Positions 1 to 8,628 are shown, counted from the first letter of the stretch. The stretch: 64,000 nt of DNA from JACVRW01 sp963835705 (GCA_963835705.1 CAWIGR010000015.1:62001-126000), one strand, 5' to 3'. Notes: a model not told the origin generated them from the letters alone. A program made the numbers and translations.

Positions 1-536
1 ACGTCGTGGAAGTGGCTCTGGGCGACGTGCACGTGGAGGTCGCCGTCCGCGCGCGTGGACTCGTAGAACTCACGCCAGTGACCATGCGCCGGCTTGTACG
101 AGCCGATTTCGGACGCCACCACCGTGCCGTCGAAGGGGACGCCGATCGCCTCGAGCGAGGCGTCGATCAGGTCGCGGTCGCTGTTCGTCAGCGCGGCGAG
201 CCGCCAGCCGTGGTCACGGGCCTCGGCCAGCGCGGCCGGCACCTCGGGGAAGACCGGCCAGCCGGGCAGCGAGCGGCCGAGCGCGTCCCGCTCGTCCGCG
301 GGCAGCTCGGTGCCGGTCTCGGACGCGAGCTCCTCCAGCACCGAGGCCATCACGTCGCGGTAGCTCGCGTCGGGCCGTTCGCGCTGGATGCGCGGCTCGA
401 TCTCGTGATAGCGCTCGAGCAGCCGATCGCCCTCCGCGCCCCCGAGCAGCCGCTCCAGCTCGGCGCGGATGCCCGCGTTCCAGTCCACGAGCGTCCCGTA
501 GCAGTCGAAGGTGGCCCAACGCGCCGGTGCGTTCAC
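1..536 (-). CDS. HAD-type hydrolase (2-haloacid dehalogenase-like), 3' end outside window
   Basis: Partial gene: 178 codons are visible and the frame is open at the left edge. The GTG start at 536 gives a short leader followed by the HAD motif I DCYGTLVDWN, in which the first Asp would be the phospho- or ester-forming nucleophile. Further on, TNSDRDL matches HAD motif II and a conserved Lys lies in SYKPAHGHW (motif III). The layout fits haloacid dehalogenase type II enzymes of about 220-240 aa. The substrate cannot be told from sequence. It is divergent from the SnoaL-like gene, with only 19 bp between starts. Confidence 0.8.
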   Translation of the reverse strand, partial: MNAPARWATFDCYGTLVDWNAGIRAELERLLGGAEGDRLLERYHEIEPRIQRERPDASYRDVMASVLEELASETGTELPADERDALGRSLPGWPVFPEVPAALAEARDHGWRLAALTNSDRDLIDASLEAIGVPFDGTVVASEIGSYKPAHGHWREFYESTRADGDLHVHVAQSHFHD

Positions 537-555
537 GCCTGGCAGCATCCCAGAT

Positions 556-958
556 GTGACCGACCCGAAGATCGACCTGGTGCGCGAGCTGCTCGAGCGC
601 TTCAACCGGAGCGACCGCGGCGCGATCTTCGAGCTGCTCTCGGAGGATTTCGTCGCCGAGGTCCCGCCGACGCTGTCGGCCGAGCCCGACGTGTACGAGG
701 GCCACGCGGGCGCGCGCCGCTACCTCGACGCGTTCGACGGCCTGATCGACGAGGTCCGCTTCGAGGCGCTCGACTTCTACGTGGAGGGCGAGCAGGTGAT
801 CGTGGACCTGGTCCTGAAGGGACGGGGCGTGACCAGCGGGATCGCGGTGGAGCAGCGCTCCGCGGTCGTGCACTGGATCGAGAACGGCAAGGTTACGCGG
901 ATGGACCCCTACCCGGACCTGGAGGCCGCGCGAGCGGCGCTGCGCCGGCGCGACCTAG
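556..958 (+). CDS. SnoaL-like (NTF2-fold) protein with no in-frame stop
   Basis: From GTG 556 the frame encodes about 134 residues of a small SnoaL-like/NTF2-fold protein: an N-terminal helix (KIDLVRELLERFNR), a central YEGHAGARRYLDAF and a C-terminal ENGKVTRMDPYPDLEAARAA. Such proteins are cone-shaped alpha+beta folds used as small-molecule isomerases, hydrolases or binding domains. A TAG sits at 956-958 exactly where the family ends, but in the +1 frame. The actual frame has no stop until 2241, running antisense through two neighbours. A one-base indel or a sequencing error near the 3' end is the simplest explanation. Confidence 0.6.
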
Positions 959-1401
959 CCCTCGGCCTTCTCCTTCAACCCGTCCGCGGCGTTGCCGACC
1001 AGGAAGTCGCGCACCTTGGCCTCGGCCGGGCCGCGCAGCAGCATGCCGAGCATGCGGCCGGGGTCCGCCTCGAGCGCGTAGGTCGCGCGGGTGCGCCCGT
1101 CGCCGAGGTCCTCGAAGCTCCAGGAGCCGGTGAGCGACTTGGTGTCGCCCTTCTCCTGCACCCAGCGGATTCCCGTGGGCGGCTCGTACGAGAAGCGCAA
1201 CCGCGCGCGCACGCTCTTCACCTTGGCGTCCGACTCGGTCTCCACGACCAGCGGTCGCCGCTCGCCGTCGCGCTCCAGCACCTCCACGTCCTTCAGCGAG
1301 CCCTGCCAGTCGGGAGCGTTCTCGATGTCCGAGGCGATCTCGTAGCAGCGCTCGATCGGCGCCTCGATCTCCACGCTGCTGTCGCCCTTGATGTTTCCCA
1401 T
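955..1401 (-). CDS. SRPBCC family protein (polyketide cyclase/dehydrase-like)
   Basis: 148 aa, ATG start. The opening strand DSSVEIEAPIERCYEIASDIENAPDWQ is the usual start of the START/SRPBCC helix-grip fold, followed by alternating strands and a long C-terminal helix. Members bind hydrophobic ligands in a deep cavity, and this branch is common as a single-domain cytosolic protein in actinobacteria. The ligand is unknown. It ends against the SnoaL-like gene and lies 9 bp downstream of the MFS gene on the same strand, so the two are probably co-transcribed. Confidence 0.75.
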   Translation of the reverse strand: MGNIKGDSSVEIEAPIERCYEIASDIENAPDWQGSLKDVEVLERDGERRPLVVETESDAKVKSVRARLRFSYEPPTGIRWVQEKGDTKSLTGSWSFEDLGDGRTRATYALEADPGRMLGMLLRGPAEAKVRDFLVGNAADGLKEKAEG

Positions 1402-1410
1402 GCGGCGAAT

Positions 1411-2613
1411 CTAACCGGAGACCGCAAGCGGCTGCGTCAGCGTCCGCCTCCGGCCCAGCACCACGCCGGCTCCCACGAACGCCACCGCCATCGCCAGCAC
1501 CACGCCGGCGCTCCAGGAGCTCGCCTCCACCACGGCGCCGCTCGCCGCAGCGCCGAGCGACACGCCGGCCACGAGCGCGGTCAGCGGCCAGGTGAAGGCC
1601 TCGGTGGCGGTGCCGGGCAGGGCCACCCGTTCGACGAGCTGGTTGCGCGAGGCGATCAGCGGCGCGATCGGCAGGCCGGCCAGGATGGCCAGCAGCCCCA
1701 TCGACAGCGGCGAGCCGGCCAGCAGCAACGGCGCCACGCCGAGCGGCAGCAGCCAGGCGAAGACCAGGTGGGCCTGGAGCAGCGGCGCGTCGCCGCCGCG
1801 CGCGCCCCAGGCCAGCCCGGCCACCCCGCTGGCCGCGGACCAGACCGCGAGCAGCACGCCGGCCAGCTCCTTCGACCCCTCGGCCTCGCTGAACGCCGGC
1901 AGCACCACCTCCAGCGTGCCGAAGGTGAAGCCGACCGGCATGCTCGCCAGCACGAGCGTGCGCAGGCCCGGGGAGGCCAGCGCGCCCAGGCCGAACGCGG
2001 GACGGCCGGCCTCGGTTCGCTCGGGCCCCGGCTTGCCGCTCAGTCCGCTGAGCATCAGCGCGGTGCCGCTCAGCACACAGGCGGCCGACACGATCAGGGC
2101 GTACTGCGGGCCCACCGTGGCCACGACGATCGTGGTGAGCAGCGGCCCGGTCACGAAGATCACCTCGATCATCACCGAGTCGAGCGCGAACGCCCCGGCG
2201 AGCAGCTCGGGACGGCCGGGCAACAGGTATGGCCAGCGTGAGCGGAGCACGGACGACACCGGGGGGATGGCGAGGCCGGTGACGAGGGACGCCGCCGCCA
2301 GCACGGCCACCGCGGCGCCGGCCTCACCGGACAGCCAGATCGCCACGAGCCCGGCGGCGTGCGCGACGGCCAGCGGAAGCAGCATCCCCACGCCGCGCCG
2401 GTCGATCAGGCGCCCCTGGAAGGGGGCCCCGGCCGCGCTGCCGAGCGCGAGCGCCCCGGCGCAGAGTCCGGCGGCCGCGTAGGAGTCGCTCACCTCCTCC
2501 ACATAGAGGAGGATCGCGAGGCCGCTGATGCCGATCGGAAGCCGGCCGATCAGCGTGGCCAGCACGATCAGGGCCACGCCCGGGGTGCGGAGGATGCGGG
2601 CGTAGACGCGCAC
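1411..2613 (-). CDS. MFS transporter
   Basis: 400 aa with about twelve hydrophobic segments separated by short loops, the size and pattern of a major facilitator superfamily carrier. An RLIDRRGVG loop after the second helix matches the MFS A-motif region (GxLaDRxGrk), and a second half-repeat begins near residue 205. Start is GTG at 2613. The substrate is not evident; single-gene MFS proteins of this type are often drug or metabolite exporters. The SRPBCC gene follows 9 bp downstream. Confidence 0.8.
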   Translation of the reverse strand: MRVYARILRTPGVALIVLATLIGRLPIGISGLAILLYVEEVSDSYAAAGLCAGALALGSAAGAPFQGRLIDRRGVGMLLPLAVAHAAGLVAIWLSGEAGAAVAVLAAASLVTGLAIPPVSSVLRSRWPYLLPGRPELLAGAFALDSVMIEVIFVTGPLLTTIVVATVGPQYALIVSAACVLSGTALMLSGLSGKPGPERTEAGRPAFGLGALASPGLRTLVLASMPVGFTFGTLEVVLPAFSEAEGSKELAGVLLAVWSAASGVAGLAWGARGGDAPLLQAHLVFAWLLPLGVAPLLLAGSPLSMGLLAILAGLPIAPLIASRNQLVERVALPGTATEAFTWPLTALVAGVSLGAAASGAVVEASSWSAGVVLAMAVAFVGAGVVLGRRRTLTQPLAVSG

Positions 2614-2762
2614 CCCGTGAGGATGGCAAGCGCCGCCGGCCGGGCCGCCCCGCGGGCCTCAGCGCAGGAGCGCCCGCACCGCGCGCAGGAGGAAGAGCAG
2701 ACAGAGCCGAATGTCGGCGGGCATCTCCACCTTGTGCCCCGCCCCGCCTAAGCTACGCCGCC

Positions 2763-3404
2763 GTGGAACCGGATGCGGTGGAGATCCGCGTGGTGGCGTG
2801 CCTGGTGGAGAAGCAGCGCACGACGCCCGACCAGTACCCGCTCACGCTCAACTCGCTGCGCCTGGCCTGCAACCAGTCGACCAACCGCGATCCGGTGGTC
2901 GAGTACGACGAGCCCGCCATCCGCGCGGCGCTCGACCGGCTACGCCGGCGGAGCTGGGCGGCGATGGCGACGTGGACGACTACGCGAGTTGCCAAGTACA
3001 AGCACACGCTCGACAACGCGCTGCGGCTCTCTCAACCCGAGCTCTCGCTTCTGACCGTCCTGATGCTGCGCGGGCCCCAGACCCCAGGCGAGCTGCGCGC
3101 GCGCGCCGAGCGCATGTACCGGTTCGAGTCCCACGAGGAGCTCGAGCTCACGCTCATGGAGCTGATCGAGCGCGAGCTGGTGGTGGCGCTGGCGCGCCGC
3201 CCGGGCGAGCGGGGCCAGCGCTATGCCCACCTGCTCGAGGGCGAGGGAGCGGAGCCGTCCGTGGAGGCCGGGCCGCCCGCGATGCCCGAGCCCGCGGCGC
3301 CGGCCGGACACGGCGGCCTGAGCGAGCGCCTCGACCGGCTCGAGGCCGAGCTGGCCGCACTGCGGGCTGAGCTCAACGCGCTGCGGGATCGGCTGGACGC
3401 CTGA
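2763..3404 (+). CDS. YceH/DUF480 family protein
   Basis: 213 aa from GTG 2763. The N-terminal RVVACLVEKQRTTPDQYPLT, then NSLRLACNQ and later LMLRGPQTPGELRARAERM, are hallmarks of the DUF480 (YceH) family, which has two winged-helix domains and is presumed to bind nucleic acid. The C-terminal 30 residues form a Leu/Glu/Ala-rich coiled coil (RLDRLEAELAALRAELNAL). The exact role of the family is not established. A Nudix gene starts 6 bp downstream. Confidence 0.85.
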   Translation: MEPDAVEIRVVACLVEKQRTTPDQYPLTLNSLRLACNQSTNRDPVVEYDEPAIRAALDRLRRRSWAAMATWTTTRVAKYKHTLDNALRLSQPELSLLTVLMLRGPQTPGELRARAERMYRFESHEELELTLMELIERELVVALARRPGERGQRYAHLLEGEGAEPSVEAGPPAMPEPAAPAGHGGLSERLDRLEAELAALRAELNALRDRLDA

Positions 3405-3409
3405 CCCGC

Positions 3410-3832
3410 GTGAAGCCGCTCAAGCGATCCGTCGCCCTCGTGATCGAGCGCGACGACGGCGTGCTGCTCGTGCGGCGGCCCGAGGACGACGAGAGCCTCC
3501 CCGGTGAGTGGGGCCTCCCGGCCGCCACGCTGCGCCCGGGCGAGGACGAGGGGGAAGCGGTGCGGCGGGCGGGCAGGGACAAGCTCGGCGTGGAGGTGCG
3601 GCCAGTCCGTGCGTTGGGCGAGGCCTCTGGGGAGCGCCCCGCGCACCGGATCCTCATGCGCGACTGGGAGGTGGAGATCGCGGCCGGGGAGCCGGCGGTG
3701 CCACAGCCGGGCGAGGGCACGCAGTACGAGTCCTGCCGCTGGGGCGAGGCGACCGACCTGCTGCCGGCTGCGCGGCACGGATCGCTGTGCGCCCGGGTGC
3801 TGCTACGCGAACGCGGAATTACCCCGGGCTAG
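3410..3832 (+). CDS. Nudix-fold protein with degenerate Nudix box
   Basis: 140 aa, GTG start 6 bp after the DUF480 gene. VALVIERDDGVLLVRRPEDD followed by GEWGLPAATLRPGEDEGEA gives the Nudix fold and the front of the Nudix box. The catalytic REUXEEXGU part reads RAGRDKLGV, without the Glu pair that binds the metal. It therefore probably cannot hydrolyse nucleoside diphosphates in the usual way and may be a binding or regulatory homolog. An intact Nudix gene follows 10 bp downstream. Confidence 0.75.
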   Translation: MKPLKRSVALVIERDDGVLLVRRPEDDESLPGEWGLPAATLRPGEDEGEAVRRAGRDKLGVEVRPVRALGEASGERPAHRILMRDWEVEIAAGEPAVPQPGEGTQYESCRWGEATDLLPAARHGSLCARVLLRERGITPG

Positions 3833-3842
3833 GCTCCTCGGG

Positions 3843-4493
3843 GTGACCCCCGCCCCAGGGATCCTCGCGCGCGGGCCGTGGCAGTCGGATCAGGTCGAGG
3901 CGCGCTGGCTCGACGAGGCCTATGAGCCGCCGGACGAGATCCAGCGCCTGGCGGACGCAGCCGTGGACGGATTGCGCGAGCGCGGGTCCCCCGCGCACGA
4001 CGGCCTTGCCACCCGCCTCGCTGGGTGGCGCGAGGCCTCCGGCCGGCTCATGCTGGAGCTTCAGCCGTCGCGCTGGGCGCTGCGGCTGGTGGAGGGCAAC
4101 GCCTGCAACAGCCTGACGGCGCTGTGCGTGGTGCGCGCCGAGGACGGGCGCTGGCTGGCCGGCCACCGCGCGGGCTGGGTGTCGAGCTGGGCCGGGCGCT
4201 GGGCGCTGGGCGCCGGCGGCGCCGTCGACCTGGGCGAGAGCCCGGCCGACACGCTCGCACGCGAGCTGCGTGAGGAATGGCGCCTCGAGCCCGCCACCCT
4301 GAGCGTGGAGGCGCTGGTCGAGCTGCCCGACGGGATGGCGATGCTGGTGGGGCTGGCCACGGTCGCGGACGGCTCCGACCCGGTGCCCGACCACGAGCAC
4401 GACGAGTGGGCCTGGTGGCCCGCCGCCGTGGACGACTGGCCCCCCGAGGCTGACCCCCGCCTCAGGCTGATGGCACGCCTATTGGACAGCTGA
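3843..4493 (+). CDS. Nudix hydrolase
   Basis: 216 aa from GTG 3843. A complete Nudix box is present: G followed by AVDLGESPADTLARELREEW matches GX5EX7REUXEEXGU, with the Glu residues needed for Mg2+. About 100 residues precede the Nudix domain (DEIQRLADAAVDGLRERG onward), an extension seen in a branch of actinobacterial Nudix proteins. The substrate is a nucleoside diphosphate linked to an unknown moiety. It follows a degenerate Nudix paralog and ends 32 bp inside the convergent msrA gene. Confidence 0.8.
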   Translation: MTPAPGILARGPWQSDQVEARWLDEAYEPPDEIQRLADAAVDGLRERGSPAHDGLATRLAGWREASGRLMLELQPSRWALRLVEGNACNSLTALCVVRAEDGRWLAGHRAGWVSSWAGRWALGAGGAVDLGESPADTLARELREEWRLEPATLSVEALVELPDGMAMLVGLATVADGSDPVPDHEHDEWAWWPAAVDDWPPEADPRLRLMARLLDS

Positions 4494-5118
4494 CGCCGGT
4501 GCCGCCCACCCCGCAGTAGCCGCCCGGGTTCTTGGCCAGGTACTGCTGGTGGTAGTCCTCGGCGTAGTAGAGCTCCGGCGCGTCGAGGATCTCCGTGGTG
4601 ATCTCGCCGTAACCGGCGGCGCCGAGGCGCTCCGCGTATCGCCCCAGCGAGGCCTGGGCGGCGGCCCGCTGGGCGTCGGACGTCACATAGATCCCGGACC
4701 GGTACTGGGTGCCGACGTCATTGCCCTGCCGCATGCCCTGCGTCGGGTCGTGGCCCTCCCAGAACAGCTGGAGCACCTTGTCGAACGAGATCTCGGCCGG
4801 GCGGAACACCGCGAGGACCACCTCGTTGTGCCCGGTGCGCCCGGTGCAGACCTCCTCGTAGGTCGGATTTGGGGTGTGGCCGCCCGCGTATCCAACCGCC
4901 GTGGTGTACATGCCCGGGGCCTGCCAGAAGGTGCGCTCGGCGCCCCAGAAGCAACCCATGCCCACGATCACCCGCTCGGTGTCCTCGGGGAAGGGCGGCT
5001 CGAGCGGCGTGCCGAGCACGAAATGGCTGTCGGGCACGGAGAACGGGCGCGAGTCGCGGCCCGGCAGCGCGTCGCTCGCGTCGGGCATCTCGGTCTTGTG
5101 GCGGAAGAGGAAGCTCAC
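4462..5118 (-). CDS. msrA: Peptide-methionine (S)-S-oxide reductase
   Basis: 218 aa. GMGCFWGAER carries the catalytic Cys of MsrA. HDPTQGMRQGNDVGTQYRS is the family's substrate-pocket signature, and GGYCGVGGTGVSCP supplies resolving cysteines. The enzyme reduces methionine S-sulfoxide in oxidised proteins, with electrons from thioredoxin. GTG 5118 is chosen because it opens with SFLFRHKTEMP, the usual family start, and leaves 19 bp before the divergent P450; an ATG at 5139 would overlap that gene. Confidence 0.93.
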   Translation of the reverse strand: MSFLFRHKTEMPDASDALPGRDSRPFSVPDSHFVLGTPLEPPFPEDTERVIVGMGCFWGAERTFWQAPGMYTTAVGYAGGHTPNPTYEEVCTGRTGHNEVVLAVFRPAEISFDKVLQLFWEGHDPTQGMRQGNDVGTQYRSGIYVTSDAQRAAAQASLGRYAERLGAAGYGEITTEILDAPELYYAEDYHQQYLAKNPGGYCGVGGTGVSCPIGVPSA

Positions 5119-5137
5119 ATGGTCGAGAATAGAGGTC

Positions 5138-6352
5138 ATGGCCCTCGTCACCGACCTTGAGCTGCCCGAGCTCGATTTCTTCTCACCCGAGCTGAGAGGC
5201 GCGCGCTTTCACGAGACGATGGCTGAGCTGAGCGCGGCCGGCTGGCTCGCCGGCTCCGCGATCGGCTACTTCGTGCTCGACCGCGAGGCCGCCTCGTTCT
5301 TCCTGCGCACCCGGGCGGCCACCTTCCCCGGGATGAAGATCGCCGAGATGTTCGAGGTGCCCGAGGGCCGGCTGCTGGAGCAGATGCGGCGCAACATCCT
5401 GCACGTGAACGGCGACCACCACCGCCGCCTCCGCAACCTCGTCAACCCCGCCTTCACCCCTCGCGCTGCCGACCGCTGGCGCCCGGCGATGCGCGACTTC
5501 CTGGCTCGGCTCTGGGAGCCGCTCGCCGATGCCGGCCGCTGCGAGTTCGTGGGCGCGTTCGCCAAGCCCTACCCGTCGCTCACGATCGCCACCGTGATGG
5601 GCGCGCCGCTCGGCGACGCCCCGAGGCTCTACGAGTGGTCGAACCTGATCCAGCGCCAGTTCGACGGGCCCAGCCTGATGAACGAGCGCGAGGCCATCGA
5701 GCGCGCCTGCGAGGAGTTCTACGAGTGGGCCGGCGAGCTGATCGAGCGCCGCCGGGCCGACCCGGCCGACGACCTCATCTCCACTCTGATCGCGGCCGAG
5801 CAGGAGGGCGATCGCCTGTCGGACGTCGAGTGCATGAACCTGGTCCTGAACGTGCTGGTGGGCGGCGTGGACACCACGCAGTCGCAGCTCGCCCACGCCG
5901 TCCGGCTGTTCGCGGAGCACCCAGACCAGTGGCGGCTACTCGCCGAGCGGCCCGAGCTGGCGCCCGCGGCGGTGGAGGAGGTGGTGCGCTACGAGCCGAT
6001 CACGCCGTTCACGGCGAGGCTGCTGCACAAGGAGGTGGAGTACCGCGACGTGACCTTCCCGGCCGGGACCATCGTGATGGTCTGCGCCTTCACCGGCAAC
6101 CGCGACGGGGTGGACGGCGACGCCGCGGCGTTCGAGATCAGCGCCGACCGCGGCAACGCCAAGCCGCTCACCTTCGGCGCCGGCATCCACTACTGCCTCG
6201 GCGCCAACCTCGCCCGGGCCGAGCTGCAGGAGGCGCTCGCCTTCCTGCCCGCCCGCATGCCCGGGCTCGCGCTCGGCGGGGAGCCCGAGATCGGCTCCGT
6301 CCACGGCATCTACGGCCTCGATAGCCTGCGGATCCGGTGGAACGCGGCGTAG
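5138..6352 (+). CDS. Cytochrome P450
   Basis: 404 aa, a typical length for a soluble bacterial class I P450. The I-helix oxygen-activation motif GGVDTTQ, the K-helix ExxR in EEVVRYEP, and the heme-binding loop FGAGIHYCLG with the axial Cys at about residue 353 are all present. The substrate is unknown and no ferredoxin or ferredoxin reductase is adjacent, so redox partners must come from elsewhere. Its 3' end overlaps the start of the LLM-PPK2 gene by 16 bp, suggesting translational coupling. Confidence 0.93.
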   Translation: MALVTDLELPELDFFSPELRGARFHETMAELSAAGWLAGSAIGYFVLDREAASFFLRTRAATFPGMKIAEMFEVPEGRLLEQMRRNILHVNGDHHRRLRNLVNPAFTPRAADRWRPAMRDFLARLWEPLADAGRCEFVGAFAKPYPSLTIATVMGAPLGDAPRLYEWSNLIQRQFDGPSLMNEREAIERACEEFYEWAGELIERRRADPADDLISTLIAAEQEGDRLSDVECMNLVLNVLVGGVDTTQSQLAHAVRLFAEHPDQWRLLAERPELAPAAVEEVVRYEPITPFTARLLHKEVEYRDVTFPAGTIVMVCAFTGNRDGVDGDAAAFEISADRGNAKPLTFGAGIHYCLGANLARAELQEALAFLPARMPGLALGGEPEIGSVHGIYGLDSLRIRWNAA

Positions 6353-7923
6353 CCCTCTTCGATACGGACTACTCGATCCAGCCCGCGGAGTTGGCGCGGC
6401 TCGCGGAGGAGCGCGCCTTCGAGTCGCTCTTCTTCGTCGAGCACACGCACATCCCGGTGAGCCGCGAGACGCCGCGGCCGGGCGGCGGGGAGCTGCCGCG
6501 CCAGTACTGGCACATCCACGACCCGTTCGTGGCGCTGTCCTTCGCCGCCGCGGTCACCGAGCGCATCAAGATCGGGACCGGCGTCTGCCTGGTAATCGAA
6601 CACGATCCGATCGTGCTCGCCAAGAAGACCGCTTCGCTCGACCGCCTCTCCGGCGGGCGCTTCCTGTTCGGCGTGGGGGCGGGCTGGAACCACGAGGAGA
6701 TGCGCAACCACGGCACCGACCCGAAGCGGCGCTTCGCGATCCTGCGCGAGCGCGTGGAGGCGATCAAGGCGATCTGGACCCAGGACGAGCCCGAGTACCA
6801 CGGCGAGTTCGTGGACTTCGACCCGATCTGGTCCTGGCCCAAGCCGGTGCAGGACCCGCACCCGCCGGTGATCGTGGGCGGCACCGGCGAGAAGGTGCTC
6901 GACCGCGTGCTCGCGTACGGGGACGGGTGGATCCCGAACCGGATCGCCAGCGTGGAGGAGCTGAAGGAGCGGATCGAGCGGCTGCGTGACCGCGCCGGCC
7001 GACACGTGGAGGTCACGTTCTTCGGCGCCAAGCCCGAGGCTCGGGCGGTCGAACGGCTGGGCTGGGCCGGCGTGGACCGCTGCGTCTTCTACGTCTCGCC
7101 CGACGTCGACGCCGGCGAGGCAGAGCGCCAGCTCGACGAGTTCGCCGCGCTCGTGCTGATGGGCCGGCTCGACGAGCTCGACCTGAGCCTCAAGCTTTCG
7201 AAGGAGGAGGAGGCCGAGCGGCTCGAGGCGGGCTGGGCCCGGCTGGAGGCGCTGCGGCTGGCGCTCGGCGGCAAGCTGCAGGGCTACGGGCTCGGGCCGC
7301 CCGTGTGCGCGCTGTTCGAGGGCTGGGACGCCTCGGGGAAGGGAGGCGCGATCAAACGCCTCGTGCGGCCGTTCGACCTACGCCATGTGCGGGTTGCCCA
7401 GTTCTCGGCGCCCACCCCGGACGAGAAGCGCCACCACTACCTGCAGCGCTTCTGGCCCGTGCTGCCCGGTGACGGCGGCATGACGATCCTCGACCGGTCG
7501 TGGTACGGGCGGGTGCTGGTGGAGCGGGTCGAGGGGCTCGCGACCGAGGAGGAGTGGCGGCGCGCCTATGGCGAGATCGTCGAGCTCGAGCGGTCGCTGA
7601 CCGCCGGTGGGATGGTGCTGGTCAAGTTCTTCATGCACATCTCCGACGAGGAGCAGCTCGAACGCTTCGAGAAGCGCCGCGACGATCCGGTCAAGGCGTG
7701 GAAGCTGACCGAGGAGGACTGGGGGAACCGCGCCAAGCGCCCGCAGTACCTGGAGGCGGTGGAGGAGATGCTGGAGCACAACGACCTGGAGTTCGCTCCC
7801 TGGCACCTCGTCGAGGCCGAGAACAAGAAGTACGCGCGCGTGAAGGTGGTGGAGACGGTGATCGAGTGGATCGAGCGCGGGATGCGGGAGCGCGGAATCG
7901 AGCCGCCGGCGGTCGGAAGCTAG
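6337..7923 (+). CDS. LLM F420-type oxidoreductase fused in frame to PPK2 polyphosphate kinase
   Basis: 528 aa with no internal stop. Residues 1-274 are a full-length luciferase-like (LLM) oxidoreductase of the TIGR03619 type: ERGVALFDTDYS, VEHTHIP, LDRLSGGRFLFGVGAGWN. Residues 275-528 are a full-length PPK2: Walker A GWDASGKGG (Lys335), DRSWYGRVLVERVEG (Walker B region) and the lid RAKRPQYLEA. LLM enzymes use F420 or FMN; PPK2 enzymes transfer phosphate between polyphosphate and nucleotides. Residue 275 is Met (ATG 7159), where free PPK2 could begin, but no Shine-Dalgarno sequence precedes it. GTG 6337 overlaps the P450 end. Confidence 0.85.
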   Translation: MERGVALFDTDYSIQPAELARLAEERAFESLFFVEHTHIPVSRETPRPGGGELPRQYWHIHDPFVALSFAAAVTERIKIGTGVCLVIEHDPIVLAKKTASLDRLSGGRFLFGVGAGWNHEEMRNHGTDPKRRFAILRERVEAIKAIWTQDEPEYHGEFVDFDPIWSWPKPVQDPHPPVIVGGTGEKVLDRVLAYGDGWIPNRIASVEELKERIERLRDRAGRHVEVTFFGAKPEARAVERLGWAGVDRCVFYVSPDVDAGEAERQLDEFAALVLMGRLDELDLSLKLSKEEEAERLEAGWARLEALRLALGGKLQGYGLGPPVCALFEGWDASGKGGAIKRLVRPFDLRHVRVAQFSAPTPDEKRHHYLQRFWPVLPGDGGMTILDRSWYGRVLVERVEGLATEEEWRRAYGEIVELERSLTAGGMVLVKFFMHISDEEQLERFEKRRDDPVKAWKLTEEDWGNRAKRPQYLEAVEEMLEHNDLEFAPWHLVEAENKKYARVKVVETVIEWIERGMRERGIEPPAVGS

Positions 7924-7930
7924 GCCGGGC

Positions 7931-8596
7931 TCAGGCCGCGAACAGCGTCAGGTCAGGCTCGCGCTCGCCGCGCAGCACGGCCAGTTCCACCTCCACGCAG
8001 GCGATCCCGCGCGACTCGGCCAGCGCGCGCGCCTGCGGCTTCACGATCCCGGCGGCCAGCACGCCCCGGCAGCGGGCCATGCCCGGCTCCTGGCAGATGC
8101 GCTCGAGGTAGCGGGTGAGCTGCTCGACGGCGTCGATCGTGCCGACCCGCTTGATCTCGACGGCCACGAACTCGTCGTCGGCGTCGCGGCACATCAGGTC
8201 CACCGGCCCGATGTCCGTGGGCCACTCGCGGCGGATCAGGCGAAGGCCCTCGGGCGGCGCGTCGGCGAGCAGCTCCTGCAACTCGCGCTCCACGCCCTCC
8301 TTCTCCAGCGCGGCGGCCTCGCCCATGTCGTGGGTCACGTCCGAGACCACCTCGGCGATGCGGATCTCGAGCCGGTCCTCGGTCGCCCCGCCGGGCTTGC
8401 GCACGATCATCAGGCCGGGCTCCTCCTCGATCACCGTGGGCGCGGTCATCCAGTTGGACGGCTTGAAGCCGCCGGTGTCTGCGTGCACCATCACCGAGCC
8501 GTCCGACTTGACCATCAGCAGGCGAAGCGCCTCCGGGAGGACGGCGGTCAGCCTTCCGGTGTAGAAGACCTCGCAGCGGGCGACGATCAGACGCAC
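7931..8596 (-). CDS. nucS: Endonuclease NucS (EndoMS), mismatch-specific
   Basis: 221 aa from GTG 8596 (RLIVARCEVFYTGRL, the usual NucS start). The N-terminal half has the DNA-binding beta-barrel features VMVHADTGGFKPSNWM. The C-terminal nuclease domain shows PVDLMCRD and VAVEIKR, the PD-(D/E)xK-type active site. NucS cuts both strands at mismatches and replaces MutS/MutL repair in many actinobacteria and archaea. The C terminus DLTLFAA resembles the clamp-interacting tail of the family. It is convergent with the PPK2 fusion gene. Confidence 0.93.
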   Translation of the reverse strand: MRLIVARCEVFYTGRLTAVLPEALRLLMVKSDGSVMVHADTGGFKPSNWMTAPTVIEEEPGLMIVRKPGGATEDRLEIRIAEVVSDVTHDMGEAAALEKEGVERELQELLADAPPEGLRLIRREWPTDIGPVDLMCRDADDEFVAVEIKRVGTIDAVEQLTRYLERICQEPGMARCRGVLAAGIVKPQARALAESRGIACVEVELAVLRGEREPDLTLFAA

Positions 8597-8628
8597 GCCG
8601 GCCACCGTATCCCCGCGGCCGGATGGCC

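Noticed and set aside
2614..2762. 21-codon minus-strand ORF in the gap between the MFS and DUF480 genes
   Set aside because: Very short, no clear Shine-Dalgarno sequence and no recognisable features beyond a Leu-rich stretch.
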